A stretch of DNA of 64,000 bases from Exophiala sp. HKRS030. Its lineage: Eukaryota > Ascomycota > Eurotiomycetes > Chaetothyriales > Herpotrichiellaceae. This document shows positions 11,015 through 22,083 of this stretch, piece by piece (the first letter of the stretch is position 1; each line of letters opens with the position of its first letter). The stretch lies in the NCBI GenBank assembly GCA_023897205.1, contig JAHWDD010000008.1, positions 2,232,001 through 2,296,000 of the forward strand. Direction: 5' to 3'. Position numbers and translations under genes: made by a program. The notes beneath the pieces were generated by a model, which did no database searches, was not told the DNA's origin, and worked only from the letters and a program-made list of their open reading frames with translations.

Positions 11015-11756
11015 ATGGAGGAACCGCCGACGTCGCCAGCACGTGATGATAGTTTGAACGTGTTCTTCATCCTTGGAGGACCGGGATCGGGCAAGAGCAC
11101 GCAGTGCGAGCGATTATGTGCTCAACGTGGCTTCACGCATTTGGGCGTTAGGGACTTGCTCGATGCCGAAGCGTTGAAGGAAGATTCGCCGTGGAAAGCC
11201 ACAATCGAGCAGGCCAGCAAGCACAGTCTTATGAGCTCCAAAGAGATGACAGTGGGGTTGCTCGGGGAGGCCTTGTCGACACACAACAGTCAGCAGTCGT
11301 CGAATGGAAGGTTTGTGATAGATGGTAAGTGGATATCAAACCCCAGAAAAAGAACTCTTCACATCGAGTTACTTCGATCTCTCTGAGGCTTCATGCCCCT
11401 GACTTCCACACTCTTGTCTTAATCGAAAGACAGGATTCCCTCGAAACCTAGACCAAGCACAGCATTTTGAGCAGACGATAGTAGAACCACTTGCAGTCAT
11501 AGTGCTCGACAACCTCATGACGCAAAGATCTCGTCTGAGAGCATTATTTCATCCGCAACCCGATAACACCAGGCCGGCCGTCACCGAGATTCTGCAGATC
11601 TTCCAGACCGAGACAAAACAAGTCCTCGAGCATTACAAGAAGAGAAAGATGCTGATCCAGGTCGATGCCACGGGCAGTCGAGGTGATGTGCAGATGCGGT
11701 TGCTCATTGCTGTCGACGGCGTGTTGCGGAGGAAAGGCCTGTGTCGGACCGTGTAG
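11015..11756 (+). CDS. nucleoside-monophosphate kinase-like protein (adenylate/UMP-CMP kinase fold)
   Basis: Two exons, 11015-11324 and 11434-11756, split by a 109-nt intron (GTAAGT...GACAG) that joins FVIDG to FPRN. The product is 210 aa. The Walker A loop is FFILGGPGSGKSTQ (residues 17-30), with Ser in place of the Gly usual in GKGTQ. HLGVRDLLDAE resembles the NMP-binding segment, and DGFPRN is the Walker B-like signature of the family. The usual LID region (GRxDDN with paired arginines) is reduced to HPQPDNTRP, so catalysis is doubtful or altered. The family normally moves phosphate from ATP to UMP, CMP or AMP. This copy may be a diverged paralogue rather than the main URA6 or ADK1 enzyme. 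Confidence 0.75.
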
Positions 11757-12941
11757 ACTCTACGCGAGGGAGGTTGCCGTCGGTTGGAGGTCAAGCTGTG
11801 AAGGTCGTTGCTGGCGGGCCCAGCTTTGATCTTGCAAATAGACTTAAGAGGAGCTTTCGCTTTGGACGGTGTCATGCGTCTTAGAATTGATAGTGAAGCG
11901 TGCCCTGTTCTCTACTCAATTTGTTTAACTACCTAGTCCAGGGACACGGGTGAGATAGTGCTAGAGGATCAATTCATAGGAAATCTGGCATTTCACCTTG
12001 ACCATTGCAAGCACCTTACCTTATGGAAAATGATTTGACGTTGGAATAATTCAATATCAATAGGATATTCGCGACAAATGATAGAAGTGGCGAGGAAAGC
12101 ATTGAGCGAAGTCCAGCAAGGTTATTACTTGGGTGTAAAGTTGCTATTCATGGATCGACCGGCAGGCCGTACAAGAAATCGTACGGTGGAGCAATAGGGT
12201 TCTATATGCGGAGGATGAAAGGCACGACGGCATCCCTGATTCTTTATCCTAATTTATCCCATTACCCATTATCAGTTGGTCCGGCAGGTATCGGCCTTCT
12301 CTAGATTTTCCATATGTACTATACGCCGTGAGCTTTTCACAAGCTCTTCTACTTGTCTCACATGTCGAGGACTCTATTATCAGTACTCCTTACCTATCAA
12401 AAGGGGAAGTGTACAACTGTCATCAAAGCATGGCGGGCTGTCAAATTTCAGAAACGCCGAAACAGCGGACACTACCCGTCGTGCTACCTTCTTCAAACTT
12501 GGCATCTTCTGCTCTCGATCTGGTTGTTCAGCTCCTCGCATTCATTGACTTTCTGACGGCAGGATGATCCGAGATTCAATATAATATCTGTTTCGATTCA
12601 GAGATGGAAAGCCACTTTGACCAAGCATCCACAAGAATAGGTAAGTCGATCTTGATTCATGGGGATGGACAATGCCCAGCACGTCAGATATCAACACCCA
12701 GATCACCCTAGTTGACGTGCCACAAAATCTCTCCACTTGTCTTCCCTCTTCCGACCCTTCAGCCTGTCACCTGTACAAGGCGATAGCGGGGATTAAATCC
12801 CCTGACTTTGACATGTATCTTTATGTGACTGTGACAAAAGACACCCTATTGCCAAAGCACATTTGCTTTACATCCGTACATGATTCTCATCAATTCCTCT
12901 CTGGACTGCGTTTTCTACACTTGCACACACACGGCCTCGCC
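11757..12941. other. intergenic stretch upstream of the GT31-like gene
   Basis: About 1.2 kb. An in-frame extension of the next gene reaches back to an ATG at 12672, but its residues lack protein character and the Kozak-like ATG at 12942 begins directly with a signal anchor. No separate gene is supported. Confidence 0.5.
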
Positions 12942-14585
12942 ATGGCGCTCACACTTCCTCGAGGTCTGGGACCAGTAAGGCTCGGTGTGGTCTTCCTATT
13001 TATGCTGTCGTTATTGGTCTTTCGGTCATACTACCTTCCCTCACCTCCTGGAATCAAATCAGTGTCAAAGTCTTCAAGCCGATGGCTCTCTGGCTTGCGG
13101 TCCAGCGGAGCGGACGAAATGGGAGATGTGGATATAGATTACGACTATTCAAATGCCGCATTCAGCAAAGAAATCAGCCTGAGTACCGAGATCGAAGAAG
13201 ACGAGGAGCTCACTACCACCAGCTCTGCCTTGTCCGAAATGGAGGAATTTGAGAGATCGTTCGAGCGTCCTTCCTCTTCTTCCGCCTCTGCAACTTCTTC
13301 GTCTTCTGAGCCTACTTCCACACCTTGGGTACCCGCGTGCCGGCAGTTGCCAGGTGCGGACAAGGTGGTCGTAATTGTCAAAACTGGTGCTACTGAGGTA
13401 TTCGCTAGGCTGCCACAGCAATTGCTCACTCTGGCCGATTGTGTTCCAAACTTCATGGTATTCTCCGATATGGACCAAATCCTGGGAGACCATCACGTCT
13501 ATGATGCTCTGGATGAAATTGGCAAGCAGTATAAGGAAAATCACGAGGACTTTAAATTCTATCACCAAGTGCATGAATCTCACCTCGCTCATGGAGATGT
13601 CAGCCTTCTGGGTTCTGAAAAGGGTTGGAATTTGGACAAATGGAAAAACATCCCAATGCTACACAAGGCTTACACCAAGTATCCTGATGCGGACTGGTTT
13701 ATGACAATTGATGCCGATACATATTTGGGATGGACTAACTTGCTGCTGTTCTTGGCGCAGATGGACCCAAATGTGCCCCTATATGCTGGTTGTGTCTATT
13801 GGCATGGCCCGACACAGTTTGCTCAAGGTGGCACTGGTTACTTACTCTCCAAGGCCGCTGTCAAAAAATTCGAAGACATTCGGACTGCTGAAAAGATAGC
13901 AGACTGGGAGAAGGAGACCTCGACTATTTGCTGTGGTGATGTGATGCTCGGCGTTGCCATGAAACATGCTGGAGTCAGTGTCAGTGGAGCATGGCCCATG
14001 TTCCAAGTTGATCCTCCATCCGGCATGACCTGGACTGATCGTTATTGGTGTACCCCTGCAATCACCTGGCATCATTCACACACCTATGAAGTTGAAGCTT
14101 TGTGGGATTTCGAACAGGATTGGCTGAACAAGACTTGGGATGATGACGAACCTGGGTCAGTGCCATATCTATATCGCGACGCCTTCGAGTTCTTCGTTAC
14201 CCCCAATATTGCCGAGGAAAAGAAAGACTGGGACAACCTCTCCGGTGACCGAATATTTACAAAACCCGTCAAGGACCACATCAAGGAGAATCATGACTGG
14301 GATGGCAAGAATGACGAGGAGCAGAAGAAAATGTGGGAAGAGCTTTCAAAATTACAACAGGACGCTGCTGGTTCGGTAGGGAAATGTAAAGAGGCTTGTG
14401 CCGATGATAAAGAATGTATACAGTGGTCATACCATCCTGGTACCTGCAAGCTTCAGAAGACGATAAAGCTAGGGCATTCCACGGATTCGAAACTGGAAAC
14501 AACGTCTGGATGGATGTTCGATCGGATCGAAGATTTCAAGAAATCCAAAAAGGACTGCGAGCCACAATGGGAAATTCCTAAGTGA
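12942..14585 (+). CDS. type II membrane glycosyltransferase, GT31-like, with C-terminal PAN/Apple-like segment
   Basis: A single-exon gene of 547 aa. A short cytosolic end is followed by a transmembrane anchor (VRLGVVFLFMLSLLVF, about residues 10-26), a Ser/Glu-rich stem, and a catalytic domain with the metal-binding DxD motif in DWFMTIDADTYLGWTNLL. Downstream motifs are GGTGYLLSKAAV, CCGDVMLGVAMKHAGV and WHHSHTYEVEALW. These fit fungal members of glycosyltransferase family 31 (beta-1,3-galactosyl/N-acetylglucosaminyl type) acting in the Golgi lumen. The last 80 residues contain a Cys-rich PAN/Apple-like unit (CKEACADDKECIQWSYHPGTCKL) that probably binds sugar or protein. The acceptor is unknown. 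The start is chosen for its context (GCCATGG) and the anchor that follows. Confidence 0.85.
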   Translation: MALTLPRGLGPVRLGVVFLFMLSLLVFRSYYLPSPPGIKSVSKSSSRWLSGLRSSGADEMGDVDIDYDYSNAAFSKEISLSTEIEEDEELTTTSSALSEMEEFERSFERPSSSSASATSSSSEPTSTPWVPACRQLPGADKVVVIVKTGATEVFARLPQQLLTLADCVPNFMVFSDMDQILGDHHVYDALDEIGKQYKENHEDFKFYHQVHESHLAHGDVSLLGSEKGWNLDKWKNIPMLHKAYTKYPDADWFMTIDADTYLGWTNLLLFLAQMDPNVPLYAGCVYWHGPTQFAQGGTGYLLSKAAVKKFEDIRTAEKIADWEKETSTICCGDVMLGVAMKHAGVSVSGAWPMFQVDPPSGMTWTDRYWCTPAITWHHSHTYEVEALWDFEQDWLNKTWDDDEPGSVPYLYRDAFEFFVTPNIAEEKKDWDNLSGDRIFTKPVKDHIKENHDWDGKNDEEQKKMWEELSKLQQDAAGSVGKCKEACADDKECIQWSYHPGTCKLQKTIKLGHSTDSKLETTSGWMFDRIEDFKKSKKDCEPQWEIPK

Positions 14586-15514
14586 ACAGTTCTCTGGCCA
14601 CCGTCATTCACGAACTTCACGAAATCACTGCATCACCCTAACTATCGAGACGGGTGTAGTTCTTAGGGGTGCTTTACCAGGATCAGACGTTATCTGTGCG
14701 GGCGGACGACATGCAGTAGAGAGTGGAGGCAATCCTCCATTCCTAACCAACCATGCCTAGCACTAATAAGGTACTGCACAGCCATGGAATCAGCTGCATT
14801 TTGTCTGTCACAAGATCAGGGACACATCAAAGGACAACCTCAGGCTGTCACTGTCTCTGCAAACAACCTTGGCTTTCACGATCTACTTCAGGATCTGGAA
14901 AAGCAGAAAACCGCTCCGCACAAGTTCTTGACAAAGCAGATGAAATGTCCACACCTAAAGGTTGGCTTCCAATCTCCGGGACATGCGCGGAGATTGAATA
15001 TTGTTTTGATTGTTACCATGGGCGTTGGAGTATTTAGGGCATGATACATAGATAGTCTCGACTTTCGAATAGCGTTAGTGACTGAATTCGCAGAGCCAAA
15101 GGAGATTCATAATCATTTCTCCCAGCACTCCGTTCTGGTTCAAGCTCTGTCATAAACGAATCAATGTGAAACTTGGGATATGGCATGAGCACGCTCGACA
15201 TAAGGACCGTGGCTCGCAAGGCTGAGACCAACGGCTACATTATGTGCACGATTACGCTAGTCCTATTACGGTGACGCCACTAGATTGACTCATTCGACGG
15301 CCACGACTGTTCCCAAGACGAAATCTTCGTCCGTCCAGGCAGAAATGAACCACAGAGCCTGTTGCACTGAACTGTAAGGTGCGGCTGTGGTGATGCTGAT
15401 GGCAAGGACGATACCCCAAGTGTCGCAGGTGTCTAACGACAAGCCCTATCTCGGAAGACCAACCCTAGTCTTGCCACCATCTTCATTAGCAACCACGCCG
15501 TGATTCTGAGCCGG
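14586..15514. other. intergenic stretch, nothing recognised
   Basis: About 0.93 kb between two tandem genes. Short overlapping open frames only. It includes the promoter of the F-box gene. Confidence 0.45.
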
Positions 15515-16645
15515 ATGCCTATTAATACAGTCTCTGGGCAAAACGCTGCTCGGACAGCACCGGAGGATTCAGATGAACATGTAACCATCATTTTCCCAGG
15601 AGATCGGTCACGCAAGCCTGCCACTATCAAGAAGAAGGCAAATGCGTCAACGACGACAGATTCTGCGGGATCAGAAGCCGAACTTGAACCCTTGGTCGAC
15701 AAGACAGCCGAGTTGACTCTGAATTCCAAGAAAATCCTACGGCTCAAGCGTCGTGAGGAAAAGAAACAGACCTTGAAAAAGGCATTTTCTCATAATATTT
15801 ACAATTTCCTGGATCTTCCAGATGATCTGCTTATATCTGTCCTGGGGTACCTTAAACCCAGTGAGATCTATCCGCTACTCAGACTATGTCGCTCAGCACG
15901 GAGTTTCATCCTGGATAATGTTCTGTCGATATCAACTCAAATCATGAACAGGAGATATTGGATCCTCAAGCAATGTTTTCAGATTCCAGTCTCTCTAGAA
16001 GATGTGCCCGAGTTTGCACGAGAAGCACTCCTCAGCCAGGCATGGCAAGATCGATTGCGCATCCACAAAAATCCTTACCAGCATATACAAGCCATTGACC
16101 CTCATTTAGTGTGCACATGCATGAGCTGTGCTTTAGCCTGGAACAATCTTTGCATTGTTCTAGATCTGGCTCATTGGCAAGGAAATTTGGAACGTCGCGA
16201 ACCTATTCCTGTTATAGCCCGAGGTAGCAGTCCCGAATGGAACACCAAACTCCTGGACGACAGCGCGAGAATCGTGAAGATGGCAATGCAAAGCCCGCTC
16301 GCACACGCACGGATCCTCCAAACACATCTCGATACGACCACTCGTGCCATCGTTCGATCCGGCAAGTGGAGGAAGAAAGGAGAGAAGTTGACAACGTCAA
16401 GGCCCCGACTTTACCACTTGACAGACACGGAAGCCGAGGAAGGCTATGACACATATCTCGAGCGAAGCGGACCACCAAGCTACGAGCCTATCTACATGCG
16501 AGACAATTATTATAGCATTGAAGCGTTCGTGCCCAATCGAAAGTGGGACAAGATTGAGAAAGTGTGGAAGTACTATCAGAAGTGGCCGAAACCACACGAG
16601 GACTCTCTCAATTGGCTGGTCGCGAGGTTTACTCCAAAGGCGTAA
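15515..16645 (+). CDS. F-box domain protein
   Basis: A single-exon gene of 376 aa. The frame is open slightly further upstream but the first ATG is at 15515 (MPINTVSGQNAA). A basic, Lys-rich stretch precedes an F-box at about residues 98-137 (FLDLPDDLLISVLGYLKPSEIYPLLRLC). The F-box binds Skp1 and places the protein in an SCF ubiquitin ligase, with substrate specificity set by the rest. The C-terminal part contains a CTCMSCALAW Cys cluster and Tyr/Trp-rich segments but no WD40 or LRR repeats. It resembles the many uncharacterised F-box proteins of moulds. The target is unknown. Confidence 0.85.
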   Translation: MPINTVSGQNAARTAPEDSDEHVTIIFPGDRSRKPATIKKKANASTTTDSAGSEAELEPLVDKTAELTLNSKKILRLKRREEKKQTLKKAFSHNIYNFLDLPDDLLISVLGYLKPSEIYPLLRLCRSARSFILDNVLSISTQIMNRRYWILKQCFQIPVSLEDVPEFAREALLSQAWQDRLRIHKNPYQHIQAIDPHLVCTCMSCALAWNNLCIVLDLAHWQGNLERREPIPVIARGSSPEWNTKLLDDSARIVKMAMQSPLAHARILQTHLDTTTRAIVRSGKWRKKGEKLTTSRPRLYHLTDTEAEEGYDTYLERSGPPSYEPIYMRDNYYSIEAFVPNRKWDKIEKVWKYYQKWPKPHEDSLNWLVARFTPKA

Positions 16646-16860
16646 AGCTGCAACTTTGTGAAAGAAACTTATGGGAGATCAGAGATACTCAGTATGAAGT
16701 TAAGCCAGACCTGAGAAAAACTTTTCCATCTTTCACATATCGATTCCACAACGATCCGTGTGAGGCGATAATTGCAAGCCATGAAAAACGAGCATGGCGT
16801 CTCGCAAGGCCAGCGCAATGACACATGGATTGCGGCAGCTACGTCTCAATAAGGCGAGTT

Positions 16861-17888
16861 TTATAATTTGCTCGAGCCAACCTTGTGCTCAACATGGGAA
16901 TCCCCATCGTCGCATACGAAGTACCATTTTACACCCAACAAATTGGTCCAGCCATCTCCGCATAACCCTTCACTCTCAACAACTTTCAGCATTCGGTCAA
17001 GTCGTGTCTTTCCCTTGACTTGGATCGTAAGACTTTCGAGCCCTTCAGGTTGACCCTCCACGCCCTGGACGAATTTCAAACGCGCATTGGTGAATATCAA
17101 TTCATTGCCACTTCTTCGAACACCGAAGTAATCCTGCCATTGCTGCGCCGCAGCCTCGACATCTGTCTTACCAGCAGCAAGGCGTAGCGTGGCGCCAACA
17201 AGTTCCAAATGCGAGCAGCGCTTCATAGCTGCCGAGTACATTTCATAATCTCCTCCACAGGCATGCCATGGACTGAAGGGCGATTCTAGGGGAGTTGGAT
17301 TTGTTGCTGACGGTTTGTGAGAGTCCAGCTCTGGCATCATACCTCCTGGGGGAACGTCAAATGTCTGAAGGCAATAGCAAGATGGAACATTGCTCACCGG
17401 GGATCCCTTTAGGGTGATATTGAATGCACACAGAATCACCGAATGAGTGTTCGAAAATGACCTTGGCCAGCTTTTTTGACTCGATATGCTTTCTCCGCGC
17501 TACTGCATCGATCGTTTGCATTATGACCATGTAGCCTCCATCGCCTCGCTTCTGCAGCAGTCTGCCAACCGTGGTACCCTCCTTAAAAGGCGAACATACT
17601 TCGATAATATCGCCACCGATCGCGACTGACATGCTGCATCAGTCTGGCTCAGCATCTTATATCGAGGGCATGCTTACCTAGGATGTTCTTTAACCCCCAT
17701 TGCCCGACCTGAGGATCTACATACACAACTTCGGTCTCCAGGATAGATGTCTGCACGCAGGAATTTGAGTCAATGAATCACTCAAATCACCTAGAAGTCC
17801 TGCTTACCAGTAAGCGTCTAGCACGGTCTAGGTCGTCCGCGATCAGGGCAATCTGCCTCAGCCTCGTGGGCGCTGTTGTCGGGACCAT
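16861..17888 (-). CDS. glyoxalase-like domain protein (Glyoxalase_3 type)
   Basis: Four exons give an exact 288-codon frame: 17808-17888, 17678-17750, 17398-17625 and 16861-17345. Introns of 57, 52 and 52 nt start GTAAGC, GTAAGC and GTGAGC. The protein begins MVPTTAPTRLRQIALIADDLDRARRLL, the first beta-alpha unit of a vicinal-oxygen-chelate fold, continues ILVAIGGDIIEVCSPFKEGTTVGRLLQKRGDGGYMVIMQT, and has a second module from SPFSPWHACGGDYE onward. Proteins of this type are usually annotated as glyoxalase-like or dioxygenase-like. Metal ligands and substrate are not settled. The splice model is well supported because each junction rejoins conserved residues (LL/TS, IL/VAIGG, IP/GGMMPEL). Confidence 0.85.
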
Positions 17889-19232
17889 GATCGGTATGCA
17901 ATGGCATACAAGGTATCCTGTCAATTGTCTATCGATCTGATCCAAGGGAGCTCTGCGTGTAGTGCCTCATATGCAGGGGAATTCGTCTTACCGTTATTCG
18001 ATGGTTTACAGTTTATGGTTTTCCCCAGGAAATTTGCGGATCAGCGCTAAAGAATGGCCGATGTCGATCCCCCGCCAATCTCGACGTCGAGCCTCGGCAA
18101 GCCTAAATGAGGAAATCCACAAAAGTACTGATTTGGAGTTGTACATACCTCGATAGATTTGGCGGTCCCCAAATCGTCAATAAGAAAAGCAAGGGTCCGT
18201 CAAAAATCGACAGGGAGTAAAATTACAAGGAAAGAGCATTGTACGGAGTACTTCGATTCATCCGGCTTTCAGGTTCATCAACCCTTTGCTGCATGACCAA
18301 ACATATTTTATATCGCTACAGCAGCTTGGCAGTGTATTTTTGTATTCCTGTTGAGCATGCACTAAGCCCATCGAACGCATTTTCCTGTTCTAAGGAGGAA
18401 CTAACCTCATGAGAGCGGCGTGTGGGGCAGACTTAGCTCTGACCGTTCTGAACTTGGCCAAAACTGACTTTCAACCATCCACTGCTGATCAAAATGATAG
18501 GTGAGACATAGGTTGCTCCTCGGACGTCTGTGGGGAAGAAGTCTTCCAGTTCTTGTCTTCTCGGTGAAGGACACGAGAGATCCTCTTCTGTGCTTCTACG
18601 GCTTTCTACTGCCGGATGAAGGAAAGCCTAGCCCTTGGATGTCTTCTGGTCTTGTTTTCCTTGGTTAGCTTCCACGTCGATCGAACTCATTTCCGGCTCA
18701 GTACAAATCCATAGAGACCTCAATCTATGTGAGTCATGCTAAAAGCGTGGTCGAACTTTGTTGGGACCCGGGCAAGTTCGAGCGCAGGAGGGCCTCTTGT
18801 GTTTGAACAGTGCTCTATGGTACGGGTCGCATTTGCGCATCTCTGATTTTCAAGAGGTGGGTTGTTGAGGTGGACTCACTTGCCAGTAGCACTTGTCCAG
18901 ATCTGCTATAATTCCTGGATTCAAGCCAAAAGAACGTGAAAATTTATCGGAATGGTCCTACAAGAATTTCAGGAGACCCATATTTTCACGCTGATCTTTT
19001 TCTACGCTAGGTGCGAAAAGCATGTCTTTTCATGTCTTCAGCCTTTCCTCTGCCTTATCTCTCTGCGCCAGTATTTTCCTGATCGAGTCTGAACACCATC
19101 TCGAGAAACTGCTTTCCTTCGCTCAGCCACAGGTCAACCTCTTACATCCGTCCAGGTTGCATCTGAATCTCCACCCTTGCGATCTGCGAACATCATTCCC
19201 AGAACGAACGAAACATCGACGGAAAATTAGAC
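17889..19232. other. long intergenic stretch between divergent genes
   Basis: About 1.3 kb between two outward-facing starts. No convincing coding frame. A TACGGAGTAC motif lies at 18241-18251. The last 200 bp before 19233 are C/T-rich, as expected for a fungal 5' leader. Confidence 0.45.
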
Positions 19233-20483
19233 ATGGGCGCATTTCTCAGCTTGATCGCGATCCCCTCGCTCATGGGCGCATGGCAGACATTTCTGGCGAT
19301 GCCAGTTGTGAGTGCCGCGACAGCGTCGCTAGGATGGCTTGCATGGTCGCGCGTGGGTATCCTCGTCGCCAGTAACGGTGCACGCGCCACTGCTTACGGC
19401 TTAGCACTCGGGATCGCCTGCGGATACTACCACGGCTGCGATAGCGGCAAGAAGAACGAGGCACGCGGCTTCACTGAAGGGCGCGGAACTACAGTCCAGA
19501 TCTTCAACGGCTTAGGAGGCTGGCTGACGCACAGCGATGAAGTTGCCGGCATCGAGATCTACGCTGCGTACAACAGCACAGCCAATTTGCTTCAAGGCGA
19601 GAAATTCGTCCTTCCATGGCAAGACATCGACACGGCCGTGTCGTACACATTTCCACACGACGAGACGCCAACACGCATCTTCATTACCAACGCGGGATCC
19701 GCACCTGTTTGTCTCGGCGGGATAACGTTGCGAGACACGAAGGGCGACTGGGTCACTCTGTCCGGGACGCAAGGCAAGATCTGCGGAGCCGACAGCTACG
19801 AGTCGCGCATATACACGCTGCCGAACCGCGATTCCACCACGCCGCCGGAACGCTGTGCTTGGATCGACCAGCATGGTCGCAACGGCATTACTACACCCGG
19901 CATCGGCCTTTCGATCATCGATCAAACCACGGACAAGACGGCGTACAGTAAGGTCAAGACCGCGGATGATCTGTGTAAACCGCCCTTTGTCACAGCTGGC
20001 TCGAGCGCCGAGATCGAGCTGCTGCGCAAACAGCAGGCTGTGAGGCGTCGCCGTGATGGAAAGGCCTCAGAGCATGATGAGCGGTACAACTTCGATCGGT
20101 TTCTGGTCAAGAGCAATGTCACGTTATCTAGCGCGGTGGTTCTGTGTCAGGATCAAACTTCCAAGGGTCCGCATTTCGTCAGTCTGGCCGAGGGCTTGTT
20201 CTGCGATATGGTCAGCAAGCAGCTGTATCCGCTGTGCGGTGATGGCTTGGGTGTAGGGCAGATCTGTTTCGATGTTGACGAGGATGAGTTGGTCGAGAAG
20301 ACTACGGGGAAACGAGAGATTGCAGCAGCAGCAGCAGGTGTAGGTGTCGGTGAGGTTGCGAGCAGAGGGATGGCTAAGGGGTTGAAGAGTCTTGTGCAAG
20401 CAAGAACAGATCCCGAGAGCCAGGATCAAAAGTCATCAAGACGTTCAATAACGTTAACTTCTTGGAGGATAAGTTGTGATTGA
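19233..20483 (+). CDS. fungal protein of unknown function, membrane-anchored or secreted; 3' end likely frameshifted
   Basis: A single-exon frame of 416 aa. The N-terminus is hydrophobic (MGAFLSLIAIPSLMGAWQTFLAMPVVSAATASLGWLAW) with a second hydrophobic segment at about residues 52-65, then a beta-rich domain (TTVQIFNGLGGWLTHSDEVAGIEIYAAYN, RIFITNAGSAPVCLGGITL) with several paired cysteines. It resembles uncharacterised mould proteins; I cannot name a domain. The last 20 residues look unlike the rest. In the next frame the sequence reads KVIKTFNNVNFLEDKL followed by a stop at 20479, a more protein-like ending. One missing A in the run 20428-20431 would explain it. Confidence 0.7.
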   Translation: MGAFLSLIAIPSLMGAWQTFLAMPVVSAATASLGWLAWSRVGILVASNGARATAYGLALGIACGYYHGCDSGKKNEARGFTEGRGTTVQIFNGLGGWLTHSDEVAGIEIYAAYNSTANLLQGEKFVLPWQDIDTAVSYTFPHDETPTRIFITNAGSAPVCLGGITLRDTKGDWVTLSGTQGKICGADSYESRIYTLPNRDSTTPPERCAWIDQHGRNGITTPGIGLSIIDQTTDKTAYSKVKTADDLCKPPFVTAGSSAEIELLRKQQAVRRRRDGKASEHDERYNFDRFLVKSNVTLSSAVVLCQDQTSKGPHFVSLAEGLFCDMVSKQLYPLCGDGLGVGQICFDVDEDELVEKTTGKREIAAAAAGVGVGEVASRGMAKGLKSLVQARTDPESQDQKSSRRSITLTSWRISCD

Positions 20484-20711
20484 GCAACACTGGCAGGAGA
20501 TATGCTACCTTGCTTTTCTCTGACGGCTGTGCAACTACTAAGCAAGAGCTTCATCTGTGCCAGATAGAAAGAGGAAAGGCCCAAATAACCAGTATGAGCC
20601 CTTGAGACCAATCGCCGTACAAAAGAGAGCTTTTCACTTCTATTTTGACTTGATCTGTAAATCGTGCAGAATAGCAGCGCATCATGCACAATCCATCGTG
20701 AATGAAAAGAT

Positions 20712-22083
20712 TCACAATTTTGACTTGGTTTTAGCTAATGAAAGAAATATCCCAGTCAGCAAGACATTACCACTTTAGAAAGAGCTTCTCGTCTCTCGAC
20801 CTCGGATGAGAAGAGAGTCAGGAAGCACAACATAAGGAAGAATCAAGAATAAAAGACAGAGACTCACACTCAAGTATCTTCCTCTTCGCCTCGAACCTCT
20901 TCCTCGGCGCATCCTCGACAAACCTCTCGGCCAATGCATCCGCAGCATTGTACACAGCCAGCAGCCTCTCGCCTCTGAGTGGAAGATTCTGCAACCTCTT
21001 TGCCTCTATCATGCTCTTTCCATCGTTGACCTCCAACTGGGCTTCAAGAAATTTGAACACATCGTCCATAAAGGATTCCTGAGGGAAGATCTGGTTGACA
21101 ATCCCGAACTCCAACATCTCCTGCGCGGACAATTTGCGGCCGAACATTAGGAACTCGTTGGCTCGGTGCACGCCCATAGATTGGGCGAAGATGGTAGCTG
21201 AGCCGAATTCGGGCACAAGACCGAGCGCGCTGAAGGGGACTTGGAAGTATGCATTGGGTGCAGCGAGAACGATGTCGGCGACGCCAGGGAACCATGCTGC
21301 GCCGCCGCCGACTGCGGGGCCGTTCATGGCAAGGATCAGGACTTTGCGGTGGTCGATCAGAGAGCGGAGGACTTCGACCACTGGTAGGATGGTAAGAGAG
21401 GTGGTTAGTCGACCGTTCGAGTATGTTGAAGATTTGAAGGGAGGGATGGTACTCACTTCTAGAAAAGCCAGCGAGGTAGTCCAACTTCTTGATTGCAGGA
21501 CTCGCGAATTCCTCGGTCCTTTCAGCGCCCGATGCTATTGTTCGGATAAAACGCAGAGTCAGCATAAGGGTAGTGGACCCAGACTTGATGTGTAGAGGCG
21601 TGACCCAAAGTGTGTCCAATAGTAGGTGTAGATGTTGGGAGGTATGTCGAACCTTTGACATCAGCGCCACTGCTGAAAAAGCGTCCTTCGCCAGTTAAGA
21701 CGGTGAAGACAGTATCTGGATGTTCATTGAGCTCGCGAACAGCGGTAACGAGATCCAACAATAAGTTGCCGCCGAATGCATTGAGAGATTTGGGGCGGTT
21801 TAGCTGGAGCATCGATTAGTCTGGAGTTTCAGCAAGAACTGACGACAGTTTGAGAATGTCATGATATGCAAACAATGGGAGGTTGAATATTTCAGGAGAA
21901 AGTAATGGCTGTGTGCTGAGAAGATTGAGATTATGGCAACGGTGAATGATTCTCGGTGCCCGATTGGAAATTGCCGAAGGGATAGAGATGGGTAGCAGAT
22001 TCAAATTTCATTACCTTGATGATTCCAATCTTGCCTCTGATCTCGAGAAGAGCATCTTGATAATTATAACCGATGCGCGACAT
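20712..22083 (-). CDS. peroxisomal enoyl-CoA hydratase/isomerase (crotonase family, ECI-like)
   Basis: Five exons give an exact 278-codon frame: 22015-22083, 21653-21803, 21457-21534, 20868-21380 and 20712-20734. The start is MSRIGYNYQDALLEIRGKIGIIK, joined to LNRPKSLNAFGGNLL. The crotonase oxyanion-hole segments are FFSSGADVK and LAMNGPAVGGGAAW. GLVPEFGSATIFAQSMG carries the position where isomerases keep a catalytic Glu. These enzymes shift or hydrate the double bond of unsaturated acyl-CoA during beta-oxidation. The tiny last exon adds SKTKSKL and a stop, so the mature protein ends in the tripeptide SKL, a canonical PTS1 peroxisomal signal. If the last intron (20735-20867) is ignored the protein ends in an unrelated tail without PTS1. 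Intron 1 is long (211 nt). Confidence 0.88.

Noticed and set aside
12672..12941. N-terminal extension of the GT31-like protein
   Set aside because: The extra 90 residues have no protein character and would bury the signal anchor; the ATG at 12942 has a strong context.
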